A stretch of DNA of 64,000 nucleotides from Halobacteriales archaeon QS_6_64_34. Lineage in GTDB: Archaea > Halobacteriota > Halobacteria > Halobacteriales > Haloarculaceae. The stretch is from positions 351,269-415,268 of the forward strand of contig PXRT01000013.1 in the NCBI GenBank assembly GCA_003020925.1, read 5' to 3'. Below, one piece after another: positions 30,875-39,697 of the stretch (within the stretch, counting starts at the first letter, position 1; each line of letters opens with the position of its first letter). The notes under the pieces are model-generated. The model worked only from the letters and a program-made list of their open reading frames with translations, made no database searches and was not told the DNA's origin. The translations under genes were made by a program, and so were the position numbers.

Positions 30875-32737
30875 ATGACTGCGACACAGGGGAATCTTGC
30901 GAGCCTCTCCCGGTTCATCTTCCGGGCGCCGAACTGGTACGCCAGTCTCGCCTTCGCCCTGTTCATCGCCGCGTTGACCGGCGTCGCGGCCTTCGATTCG
31001 CGGTTCGTCCTCGACGACGCCTGGCAGGGCATCTTCTTCATCGGACTCCCGACGGCTATCGCGGGCGCGGTGACACCGTGGGTCGACCGACGGATGGGCG
31101 GCCAGCTCACGCCAAACAGGGCCTCGCTGCTCGCGCTCATCTGTGAGCTCATCACCATCGCCTTCCTGACGGCGGCGGGCGTCATCGCCCTCGTCAGCTC
31201 GCGGCTCGGGGCGAACTTCGTCTTCGACGTGCTGTTGGTGGCACTGGCGTCTATCTTCGCCTTCCGGCTGCTCATCCTGCTTGCCGTCTCCCGGTACAGC
31301 TTCGCGCGCGCGGTGGTTCCGGCGGGCGTCCAGACCGCCGCAGCGGCTGGGATGCTCGCCGTCTACGGCGGGACGACGACGTACATCCTCGACGACCCCC
31401 AGCTCCAGGACCTGCTGGCCCGGACGGAGCAGGCGCCGCCCGCGCTACAGGGGTTTATCCCCGCTGACTTCGTCCTGCTTGCGGTCATCTGTCTGCTCTA
31501 TGCGGGGGCCGTCTGGGTGTTCCTGGTCGCCATCGACCGCCCGTGGCGCTCCTCTCTTGGCGTCTCGGCGCTGGATTTCCTGCGGGGCTTTGTCGGCTAC
31601 CTCGCGGAGGGGTCGGACGAACTGGAGACGTTCTTCGAGGACATCGGCGAGGAGGCCATCGTCCCCGTCACCGTCCTGGCGGTCCGGCGGCCCGACGGCG
31701 AGGAGAAAGCCCGCTTCGTCCTGCCGATGATACACCCCGGGCCGATGGGTGAAATCGGCGGCGGCAACCTCCCTAAACGTGTCGCCGAAGTCGCCGACGG
31801 GGTCGCCTTCCCGCCACATGCCACCGCCGGCCACGACTTCAACCTCGTCACCGAGAGCGAGGTCGGCACCATCCTCGACGCCGCCGAGACCGCATTCGAG
31901 AACATCGATTACACCGCCGAGGCGACGGCGGGCCAGCGCCACGAGGAGGGCGAAGCGACCCTGTTGGGGCAGGCCTTCGGCGACGACGCGATGGTCGTGA
32001 CCACGTACGCGCCGGGCTATGCCGACGACGTGGACTACGCGGTCGGGCTCTCGGCGATGGCCGAGGCCCGGCGCGGCGGTCTCGGCGACGTCTTGCTCGT
32101 CGACGCCCACAACTGCAACGACGGGCTCGGGGGCGAGGACCTGGGCCATGTCGTCCCCGGGAGCAAGCGCTCGTTCGACATGATACACGGGGCTGGCCGG
32201 CTCGGCGAGCGTCTCGCCGGGGCCCAGCGGGGCCAGCTGCGCTGTGGGGTCGCCTGGGCGGGGACGGACTGGGTCCCCGAGGAGGGTATCGGCCCGCTGG
32301 GCATCCGGGTCGCCGTCTTCGAGGTGGCAGGCGAGCGGACGGCCTACGTCCTCGTCGACGGGAACAATATGGAACCGGGGCTGCGCGAGCGGATTCTCGA
32401 CGCCGTCGAGGGCGCGGGCGCGGTGGAGGTCATGACCAGCGACACCCACATCGTCAACACGATGGAGGCCGAGAACCAGGTCGGCGATGCAATCCCCGAG
32501 GACGAGGTCGTCGAACAGATTTCGGGGCTGGTCGATGACGCCATCGCCGACCTCGAACCGGTCGAGGCCGGGATGGCGAGCGAACGGGCCGAAGTCACGG
32601 TGTTCGGCAACGACCGCACCGAGACGCTGGCCTCGACGGCCAACGCGATGGTGTCGCTGGGTGGCGCGCTGGCGGCGGCGTTCGTGCTCGCGGTGATGGC
32701 CGTCAGCGTCCTCATCTTCCTCGTCGCCGGCGTGTAG
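30875..32737 (+). CDS. DUF2070 family membrane protein
   Basis: 620 aa; N-terminal TM bundle, then soluble domain with PMIHPGPMGEIGGGNLPKRVAE...DAHNCNDG. Confidence 0.88.
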   Translation: MTATQGNLASLSRFIFRAPNWYASLAFALFIAALTGVAAFDSRFVLDDAWQGIFFIGLPTAIAGAVTPWVDRRMGGQLTPNRASLLALICELITIAFLTAAGVIALVSSRLGANFVFDVLLVALASIFAFRLLILLAVSRYSFARAVVPAGVQTAAAAGMLAVYGGTTTYILDDPQLQDLLARTEQAPPALQGFIPADFVLLAVICLLYAGAVWVFLVAIDRPWRSSLGVSALDFLRGFVGYLAEGSDELETFFEDIGEEAIVPVTVLAVRRPDGEEKARFVLPMIHPGPMGEIGGGNLPKRVAEVADGVAFPPHATAGHDFNLVTESEVGTILDAAETAFENIDYTAEATAGQRHEEGEATLLGQAFGDDAMVVTTYAPGYADDVDYAVGLSAMAEARRGGLGDVLLVDAHNCNDGLGGEDLGHVVPGSKRSFDMIHGAGRLGERLAGAQRGQLRCGVAWAGTDWVPEEGIGPLGIRVAVFEVAGERTAYVLVDGNNMEPGLRERILDAVEGAGAVEVMTSDTHIVNTMEAENQVGDAIPEDEVVEQISGLVDDAIADLEPVEAGMASERAEVTVFGNDRTETLASTANAMVSLGGALAAAFVLAVMAVSVLIFLVAGV

Positions 32738-32811
32738 CCGGCGGTCGATTCTCTCGGCCGTTCGAGACCCCCGAGAGCCGTCGGTCCGCCAGCTATCACC
32801 AACCACTGTGT

Positions 32812-32833
32812 TACTAACAAATACTAGTTAGTA
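32812..32833. promoter_or_regulatory. operator-like inverted repeat upstream of the GMC oxidoreductase operon
   Basis: TACTAAC-AAATACTA-GTTAGTA perfect 7 bp arms, ~10 bp upstream of a TTTATA box at 32843-32848. Confidence 0.5.
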
Positions 32834-32877
32834 GTGAAAATGTTTATAACGATGGCGTTCGCGTGACAGACGTACAC

Positions 32878-33420
32878 ATGAAACTGACACGACGGGACGC
32901 CATCGGGGCGCTCAGCGCGGCCGGCATCGCGGCGATAGCGGGCTGTGAGTCACTCAGCAGCGACGGGACGGGGACCGGAACGGCGACGGGGACGCCCGGC
33001 GAGGGCGGGCTGGCGAGCGAGGGAAGTGCCATGATGGCCCTGGCGGAGGTGCTGTACCCCTCCGATACCGAGGTGACCGAGGAGTATCTCGGGACCTATC
33101 TGTACAGCCGGATGGTCGACGAGGAGTCGTACAGAAATGAGGTCGAGGCCGGCGTCAAGACCCTCGACAGCCTGGCACAGGACGCCCACGGGAGTCCCTT
33201 CACCGAACTGAGCGCCGACCAGCGCGTGCGTCTCATCGAGGACACCGACCTCCGGTCGGGCGACTCCGTGCAGGACGGGACGGATATCGAGCGGATAAAC
33301 TACCACCTCATCGACGAGCTACTCTTTGCGTTCTATGCCTCGCCGACCGGCGGCGAACTGGTGGGCAATCCCAACCCGCGAGGCTGGCCCGGTGGCTACG
33401 GGTACAACGGGAACGCGTGA
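32878..33420 (+). CDS. Tat-type gluconate 2-dehydrogenase subunit 3-like protein
   Basis: MKLTRRDAIGALSAAGIAAIAGCESL (Tat/lipobox); upstream of and coupled to GMC oxidoreductase. Confidence 0.8.
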   Translation: MKLTRRDAIGALSAAGIAAIAGCESLSSDGTGTGTATGTPGEGGLASEGSAMMALAEVLYPSDTEVTEEYLGTYLYSRMVDEESYRNEVEAGVKTLDSLAQDAHGSPFTELSADQRVRLIEDTDLRSGDSVQDGTDIERINYHLIDELLFAFYASPTGGELVGNPNPRGWPGGYGYNGNA

Positions 33421-33422
33421 CG

Positions 33423-35072
33423 ATGAGTGGCGCACAATCCGACGGCAACACGGACAGGACGCCGGTCGAAGGTGCCGATGTCTGCGTGGTCGGTGCCGGG
33501 CCGGCGGGGGCGATGCTCTCGTACTCGCTGGCAAAACGCGGCCACGACGTAGTGATACTCGAAGCCGGCCCGCGGTTCGACAAGGAGGAACGGGTCGACC
33601 GGATGAAGACCCAGCTCCGGCCGGAGCCGAGCGACAACGAGATATGGGACATGGGCGGTGAACGGGACGCGTACTCCGCCTCGGGGGCCCACTCCTGGCT
33701 GGTGAACCAGCGCCGGGTGAAGGGTGTCGGTGGCACGAGCCTCCACTGGGGGGCGGTCGTCCCGCGGCTGTTCGAGAAGGACTTCGAGATGCAGAGCCGC
33801 TACGGACTGGGGCGGGATTGGCCAATCAGCTACGACGACCTCCGGCCCTACTACGCGCGGGCCGAGCAGGAAATCGGCGTCGCCGGCAACGAGGACGCCC
33901 CGTACCAGCCGCCCCGAGAGGAGCCGTTCCCGATGGAACCGTTCGACAAGAGCCGTCCCAGAGAGCTGTTCGAGGAGGCCGGCGAGGCCCTGGACATCAC
34001 GGTCCAGGACATGCCGATGGCCATCAACAACGGCGAGTACGACCGCGACCAGTGTCAGGGGTACGGCACCTGCCAGTTCGTCTGCCCCTCCGGCGGGAAG
34101 TACAGCGCCGACACACACGTCGAGAAGGCCGAAGCCGACGGCGCCACGGTCATCGACCGGGTGCCGGTCCAGCGCCTCAAACACGGCCCCGACGGCGAGG
34201 AGATAACCGAGGCCGTCTACAAGACGCCCGATGGCGAGACCCACAGACAGGAGGCAGACGTGTTCGTCGCCGCGGCCGGGGCCTACGAGACGCCCCGCCT
34301 GCTCCTCCTCTCGGAGTCGTCGCAGTATCCCGACGGGCTGGCAAACTCCAGCGGGACGGTCGGGAAGTACTTCATGGGCCACCCGCCAACCGCCGTCCAG
34401 GGATACCTTCCCGGCGAGGAGACGATGCCTGGTGCGTTCGGCCCGCAGGTCACGACGGCCATCCACCAGTTCTACGACAACAACCCACCGGAGAACGGCT
34501 GCGTCAACATCTTCCCGCTGAACAGCGTCGGCCCAGCCCCGTCGACGATTGCGATGAGACAGGATGGAATCGGCGACGAACTCCTGGAGACGGTTGACAA
34601 CCAGTACGGGAGCCTGCTGGGCTTCAGCATGAGTGTCGAGATGCTCCCCCGCGAGGACAACCGCATCACACTCGACCGGTCCAAGACGGACAACCACGGG
34701 AATCCGGTCCTGGACGTCCAGCTCGAACCCGGCGAGTACGCCAGGAAAGGCCAGGAGACGGGTATCGAGGTCGGCAGCGCTATCATCGAGGAACTGGGGG
34801 GCAACGTGGTCTACGCCGAGGGGACCATGACCACGGAGCACGACGAGATGGCTCCGCTCGCGAAGGGCGGCTACCACCCGATGGGCGGCACCCGGATGGG
34901 CGAAGACCCGGAGGAGAGTGTCGTCGACCCCACCCTACAGACCCACGACCTGGAGAACCTCTACATCTCCGGCGGCGGCGTCTTCGTCACCGGCGGCGCC
35001 TCAAACCCCACGCTGACGATTATGGCCCTCTCGCTGAAGGCGGCCGACCACATCCACGAGAGCGCGCTCTGA
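33423..35072 (+). CDS. GMC family oxidoreductase
   Basis: VCVVGAGPAGAMLSYSLAKRGHDVVILEAG; VGGTSLHWGAVVPR; C-terminal GGVFVTGGASNPTLTIMALSLKAADHI. Confidence 0.92.
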   Translation: MSGAQSDGNTDRTPVEGADVCVVGAGPAGAMLSYSLAKRGHDVVILEAGPRFDKEERVDRMKTQLRPEPSDNEIWDMGGERDAYSASGAHSWLVNQRRVKGVGGTSLHWGAVVPRLFEKDFEMQSRYGLGRDWPISYDDLRPYYARAEQEIGVAGNEDAPYQPPREEPFPMEPFDKSRPRELFEEAGEALDITVQDMPMAINNGEYDRDQCQGYGTCQFVCPSGGKYSADTHVEKAEADGATVIDRVPVQRLKHGPDGEEITEAVYKTPDGETHRQEADVFVAAAGAYETPRLLLLSESSQYPDGLANSSGTVGKYFMGHPPTAVQGYLPGEETMPGAFGPQVTTAIHQFYDNNPPENGCVNIFPLNSVGPAPSTIAMRQDGIGDELLETVDNQYGSLLGFSMSVEMLPREDNRITLDRSKTDNHGNPVLDVQLEPGEYARKGQETGIEVGSAIIEELGGNVVYAEGTMTTEHDEMAPLAKGGYHPMGGTRMGEDPEESVVDPTLQTHDLENLYISGGGVFVTGGASNPTLTIMALSLKAADHIHESAL

Positions 35073-35147
35073 CTGCGTCTTTTCGCTGAATTCGGACCGT
35101 CATCGAAAGCAGTCGACGCTACCGGGACGAGACGACACCGAGCCCTA

Positions 35148-35663
35148 TCAGTTGCTCGGGGTCGGCGTCGGGGTGCCCTGGTTCCGGACGGTCTCCGGAA
35201 TCCAGGCCAGGACCAGCCATTCGCCGTCGGACGGCGCGAGTGTGAACCAGTCCGTCAGGGTGGCCGGTCCGGCCGGCGAGTTGTAGGCGACCGTGGCGTG
35301 GACCTCCGCCTGGCTCTCGGACTGGGAGATGACCTCGGTCGATTCGATGTCCGCAGTGATCGCGTCGACACCGCCGTACTGTTCGAAGTCCTCCGACTTG
35401 AGCTCGGGGGCCTCGCTCTGGGGATGGTAGAGCGCGTTCGTCCCCTCGATGTCGTCGTTCCCGTACAGCGTGTCGTAGAACGTTCTCACCGTGGCTTCCG
35501 GCGAACTGAGGTCGCCGCCTCCACCGTCGCCCATACTCCCCGTCGGGGTTTCGGCTGGCGTCGAAGTCGCGGTTTCGTTGCCGTCCCCACCGGAGTCACT
35601 CGAACAGCCAGCGATGCTTGCGATGCCGATTGCGGTCGCGGTCAGCAGTTTTCTGCGTCGCAT
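35148..35663 (-). CDS. lipoprotein, DUF4878/NTF2-like
   Basis: MRRRKLLTATAIGIASIAGCSSDSGG; SPEATVRTFYDTLYGND. Confidence 0.75.
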   Translation of the reverse strand: MRRRKLLTATAIGIASIAGCSSDSGGDGNETATSTPAETPTGSMGDGGGGDLSSPEATVRTFYDTLYGNDDIEGTNALYHPQSEAPELKSEDFEQYGGVDAITADIESTEVISQSESQAEVHATVAYNSPAGPATLTDWFTLAPSDGEWLVLAWIPETVRNQGTPTPTPSN

Positions 35664-35894
35664 ACGATAACGCTGTTGTGTTAGTGTCTTAGTTCTAGGG
35701 GTAGAGACGTTAGTATCATTAGTGATTTTGCCTTCATCGAGTCCCGGGATTCCTCAGTCGGTAACTGTCTGGCGTTGGCATCCGTCAAAACCGTCGGGGA
35801 ATCGTCGACCTGGCCCCACACATCGTCGCCGTCGGAGACTCACCGACACAAACGGGCGACAGTTACAAATTCGGCGGCCCACTGGTAAGGGGTA

Positions 35895-36737
35895 ATGGAG
35901 GTCACCGACCGGGTCCACGTCGTTGCGCTCGGGTGGGAAGTCGCGCGCATCGTCGACCCGCTGTTCGAACTCAAGGCCGACAAAGTAGTGCTCATCGGGC
36001 CGCTCAGCGACGCCTGGCTCGCGGGGTTCGAAGAGGAAATGATGGCCGACTTAGAGGGGATGGACCGCCTCGAGTCCGAACTCCGCCGGGCCAACCTCTA
36101 TGACTTCGACAGCGCCGTCCAGGCGTTCAGTCAGGCCGTCAAAGACCACGAGGGCGACGACGTGTTCGTCAACGTCTCGACCGGCACCTCGCTCGCGGCT
36201 ATCGCGGGGATGATGGCCGCCCAGACCGCCGACGCGACGCCGTTCTACGTGCGGCCGGGTTTCGAGGACGATACCTCGGTCCCCGAGGACCCCGTCGTCC
36301 TCGAAGCCGGCGAGATAACGGAACTGCCCGTGTTCGAACTTGAGGGCCCCTCGACGGAACAGCTTCGGGTGCTGGCACACCTCCACGGCAAGGAGAGCGC
36401 GACCAAGAAGGAACTCATCCAGTTCGCCGAAGCCAAGGAGCTCCCCTTTATCGCCAACACCGAGGCAAAGTCCGACGAAGGTCGCTACCGGCTGCTGGAG
36501 TCACACGTCATCGACCCGCTCACCGCCGGCGACTACGTCAGCGTCGAGAAGGTCGGCCGCAAGAAGGAGGTCTACCTCGAACAGCGGGGCATCGACGCGC
36601 TGGCTGCCTTCCCGCTGGACTCTGAGACGCTAAAGACGGTCGAGGGAGACGCCGTCAACGGCCGCTCGAACCCGACGACGCCGAGCCGGGAGGCGACGTA
36701 CTCGTCCCAGCATTACGAGAGCCCGGAGACCGAGTGA
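35895..36737 (+). CDS. HFX_2341/DUF6293 family CARF-like wHTH regulator (copy 1)
   Basis: MEVTDRVHVVALGWEVARIVDPLFELKADKVVLIG...VFVNVSTGTSLAAIAGMMAAQ + C-terminal wHTH ESHVIDPLTAGDYVSVEKVGRKKEVYLEQRG. Confidence 0.85.
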   Translation: MEVTDRVHVVALGWEVARIVDPLFELKADKVVLIGPLSDAWLAGFEEEMMADLEGMDRLESELRRANLYDFDSAVQAFSQAVKDHEGDDVFVNVSTGTSLAAIAGMMAAQTADATPFYVRPGFEDDTSVPEDPVVLEAGEITELPVFELEGPSTEQLRVLAHLHGKESATKKELIQFAEAKELPFIANTEAKSDEGRYRLLESHVIDPLTAGDYVSVEKVGRKKEVYLEQRGIDALAAFPLDSETLKTVEGDAVNGRSNPTTPSREATYSSQHYESPETE

Positions 36738-36816
36738 TACTGCCGGCTGTAACGAACTGAAATAATTCGCTACCCCTGGGTGACGAATATTTTTGTGAAC
36801 GTACAGCCGGCAGTAT
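36737..36816. repeat. 80 bp compound palindrome (family P, long copy 1)
   Basis: ATACTGCCGGCTGTA...TACAGCCGGCAGTAT 15 bp outer inverted repeat; inner ATTCGCTACCC/GGGTGACGAAT. Confidence 0.9.
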
Positions 36817-36866
36817 GAGCGCCGGATACCATAGTTACAAACCGGCCGACGTGCTACGGATTCTCA

Positions 36867-37769
36867 ATGGAGGTAACGGACCGGGTCCACATCGTCGCGC
36901 AGGGCTGGGAGACCGCTCGCGTCGTCGAGCCGATATACGACCTCAAAGCCGACAAGGTCGTCATGCTCTTTCGCGAGGGCGTGTTGCCCGACGACGTCCC
37001 CGACTTCGAGCGAGAGATGCTCGACGACCTCGAAGCGACCGAACGCCTCGGGATAGAGATTCGGGAGGCGGACCTCTATGACCTCGACAGCGCCGTCCAG
37101 GCGTTCAGTCAGGCCGTCAAGGACCACGAGGGCGACGACGTCTACATCAACGTCTCCACGGGCAGTCAGATAGCGTCCATCGCCGGGATGATGGCCGCCC
37201 AGACTGCCGACGCCACGCCCTTCTACGTGCGGTCGAGGACGGCCGACCTGGACGCTGCGGAGGTCAGAACCCCTGACGAGCCGGTGTTCCCGGCCGCCGG
37301 CGAGATAACGGAGCTACCGGTGTTCGGGCTTCGGGGCCCCTCGCCCGAACAGCTTCGAATGCTCGCGTATCTCTACGGGGAGGACGGCGCAACCAAGAAA
37401 AAGCTCATCGAGTTCGCACAGGCGGAGGCGCTCCCCTTTATCGCCGACACGGAGGCCAACTCCGACGAGGGACTGTACCGACTGCTCGAATCGCACATCA
37501 TCGACCCGCTCACCGACGGCGGCTACGTCCGTGTCGAGAAAGCCGGCCGCAAGAAGGAGGTCTACCTCGAACAGCGGGGCGTCGACGCGCTGGCCGCGTT
37601 TCCACTGGAAACGGAGACGGTCGAGGCGGTCGCATCCGGAACCGATACCCCGGAGAAGTTCATCGATAAGTGGGGCGGCGGACGGTACGAACGTATCTCG
37701 GTCAACCCGCAGGAAAAAGAAGCGTGGCACCCCTTCGCTGACAGTCTGTACGACAGCGGCGACGAGTGA
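36867..37769 (+). CDS. HFX_2341/DUF6293 family CARF-like wHTH regulator (copy 2)
   Basis: Paralog of 35895-36737: MEVTDRVHIVAQGWETARVVEPIYDLKADKVVML...VYINVSTGSQIASIAGMMAAQ. Confidence 0.85.
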   Translation: MEVTDRVHIVAQGWETARVVEPIYDLKADKVVMLFREGVLPDDVPDFEREMLDDLEATERLGIEIREADLYDLDSAVQAFSQAVKDHEGDDVYINVSTGSQIASIAGMMAAQTADATPFYVRSRTADLDAAEVRTPDEPVFPAAGEITELPVFGLRGPSPEQLRMLAYLYGEDGATKKKLIEFAQAEALPFIADTEANSDEGLYRLLESHIIDPLTDGGYVRVEKAGRKKEVYLEQRGVDALAAFPLETETVEAVASGTDTPEKFIDKWGGGRYERISVNPQEKEAWHPFADSLYDSGDE

Positions 37770-37786
37770 CTCGTCGGTTGTGAGAG

Positions 37787-37808
37787 ACGCCGAGGAGGAG
37801 ATTTGAAC
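37787..37808. repeat. 22 bp direct duplication of the tRNA-Ser 3' end (att-like)
   Basis: ACGCCGAGGAGGAGATTTGAAC identical to 37917-37938. Confidence 0.85.
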
Positions 37809-37917
37809 CACGCCCAGACGTGCTCGTTCCTGCGCGCGACTGTTCTCATTCAAATCTCCACGGTGACGGCACCTGGCGCTGCTGACTCGCTCCGCTCGTC
37901 AGGTTGCGCCAGTAGAA

Positions 37918-38002
37918 CGCCGAGGAGGAGATTTGAACTCCTGAGTCCGTGAGGACAGTTGCTTTCGAGGCAACCGCCTTGGCCAGGCTAGGCTACCTCG
38001 GC
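37918..38002 (-). tRNA. tRNA-Ser (anticodon CGA)
   Basis: GCCGAGGTAGCCTAGCCTGGCCAAGGCGGTTGCCTCGAAAGCAACTGTCCTCACGGACTCAGGAGTTCAAATCTCCTCCTCGGCG: acceptor GCCGAGG/CCTCGGC, long variable arm, anticodon loop CTCGAAA. Confidence 0.95.
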
Positions 38003-38077
38003 TCGGTTCCGACTTTCGCCGTCTGCTCTTTAGGCGTTTCGATTGGCCGAGTGACTCGGTAGCACGCGCCAGCCGTC

Positions 38078-38159
38078 ATACGGTCGGTTGTAACGATTTA
38101 CCGGTGATTTGCCGAGGCGGGGCCGGCAAATCACGGAAATGGCTTCCAACCGACCGTAT
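38078..38159. repeat. 82 bp compound palindrome (variant of the same architecture)
   Basis: ATACGGTCGGTTG...CAACCGACCGTAT 13 bp outer; inner CCGGTGATTTGCCG/CGGCAAATCACGG. Confidence 0.85.
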
Positions 38160-39697
38160 CACTCCTCGGAGTCGCCGTACCCCCCGCCACCGGGCGTCTC
38201 GACGCGAACCGTCGTGCCCGCCTCGACTTCGCGGGTCACCTTCGCCGGGACGGGCTCGCCGTCGATGAGATTCCGACCGCACGTGCCCGCCGAGCCGCCG
38301 GCCAGCCCCCACGGCGCGTGGCGGCGCCGCTCGGTCAGCAGGGAGACGGTTGCGTCGGTCTCGACGGTGAGTTCGCGGACCAACCCGTCACCGCCGGAGT
38401 GTCGGCCCGCACCGCCGCTGTCCCGCCGAAGGCTGTACGTCTCGACACGGAGTGGGTAGGCGACTTCGAGGGCCTCGACGGGCGTGTTCAGGGTGTTCGT
38501 CGTCCCGACCTGCACGCCGCTTGGACCGTCCACACCGCTACTTGCACCCATCCCGCCGCCGATGGTCTCGTAGTAGCTGAAGCCGGCGCCGCCGACGACG
38601 AGGTTGTTCATCGTCCCCTGGCCGGCGGCGGGAACGCGGTCCGGGACCGCCTGGGCGAGCGCCCGGAAGACCACGTCGGCGACGCGCTGGCTCGTCTCGA
38701 CGTTGCCGCCGACGACGGCCGCCGGCGGCTCGGGGTTGAGCAGCGTGCCCGCCGGCGCGTGGACGTCGATCGGGTCGTAACAGCCCGCGTTGGGCGGGAC
38801 GTCGGGGTCGGTCACCGAGCGCACGGCGAAGTACACCGCGCTCTTGGCGACCGACAGCGGCGCGTTGACGTTGCCCGCGACCTGGGGCGCCGTCCCCGAG
38901 AAGTCGACCGACAGTCGGTCGCCGTCGACGGTCACTGTCACCTCGATGGGGATGTCGGCGTCGGTGATGCCGTCGCCCTCCAGCCGGTCGGTCGCGGTGT
39001 AGCTACCGTCCGGGAAGTCGGCCAGTTCCGCCGCGACGCGCTTGCGGGAGTAGTCCCGGACGGCGTCAAAGGCCGCCAGCAGCCGGTCGCCGTGGTCGTC
39101 GAGCAGTTCGCCGACGCGCTCGGCACCGCGCTCGTTGGCGCCCAGTTGGGCCCGCAGGTCCGCTCGGCGCTGGGCCGGGTTGCGGACGTTCGCCGCGATG
39201 AGGTCCCAGACGGCGTCGACGCGCTCGCCGCCGGCCACCAGCCGGGTCGGCGGGATGCGCAGTCCTTCCTGCTGGATGTCCCGAGCCCCGGCGGGCATAC
39301 TGCCGGGAGCCGTCCCGCCCACGTCGGCGTGGTGGGCCCGGGAGACGGCGTAGCCGACGATGCGGTCCTCGGGGACGATAGGTGAGACGAGCGTCACGTC
39401 CGGCAGATGCGTCCCGCCGGCAAAGGGGTCGTTCAGGACGAACACGTCGCCCGGCTCCGGCTTTCGGTCCAGTACGGCATCGACGGCCTCGGGCATCGCG
39501 CCCAGGTGGACCGGGATATGTTCGGCCTGGGCCACGAGCTGTCCCTCGGCGTCGAACAGCGCCGTCGAGCAATCCCGTCGCTCGGTGATGTTCGGCGAGA
39601 ACGCCCCCCGGACGAGGACCTCGCCCATCTCCTCGGCGACGCTCTCCAGTTGGTTGCGCAGGATTTCGAGTTCGATGGCATCTATGTCCGGTGTCAT
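38159..39697 (-). CDS. hyuB: hydantoinase B/oxoprolinase family protein
   Basis: [61 protein letters not shown]...[15 protein letters not shown]. Confidence 0.93.
   Translation of the reverse strand: MTPDIDAIELEILRNQLESVAEEMGEVLVRGAFSPNITERRDCSTALFDAEGQLVAQAEHIPVHLGAMPEAVDAVLDRKPEPGDVFVLNDPFAGGTHLPDVTLVSPIVPEDRIVGYAVSRAHHADVGGTAPGSMPAGARDIQQEGLRIPPTRLVAGGERVDAVWDLIAANVRNPAQRRADLRAQLGANERGAERVGELLDDHGDRLLAAFDAVRDYSRKRVAAELADFPDGSYTATDRLEGDGITDADIPIEVTVTVDGDRLSVDFSGTAPQVAGNVNAPLSVAKSAVYFAVRSVTDPDVPPNAGCYDPIDVHAPAGTLLNPEPPAAVVGGNVETSQRVADVVFRALAQAVPDRVPAAGQGTMNNLVVGGAGFSYYETIGGGMGASSGVDGPSGVQVGTTNTLNTPVEALEVAYPLRVETYSLRRDSGGAGRHSGGDGLVRELTVETDATVSLLTERRRHAPWGLAGGSAGTCGRNLIDGEPVPAKVTREVEAGTTVRVETPGGGGYGDSEE

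Noticed and set aside
31445-32806. 453 aa minus-strand ORF opposite DUF2070
   Set aside because: Antisense frame artefact of GC-rich coding sequence.
33396-34877. 493 aa minus-strand ORF opposite GMC oxidoreductase
   Set aside because: Antisense artefact; FAD motifs are on the plus strand.
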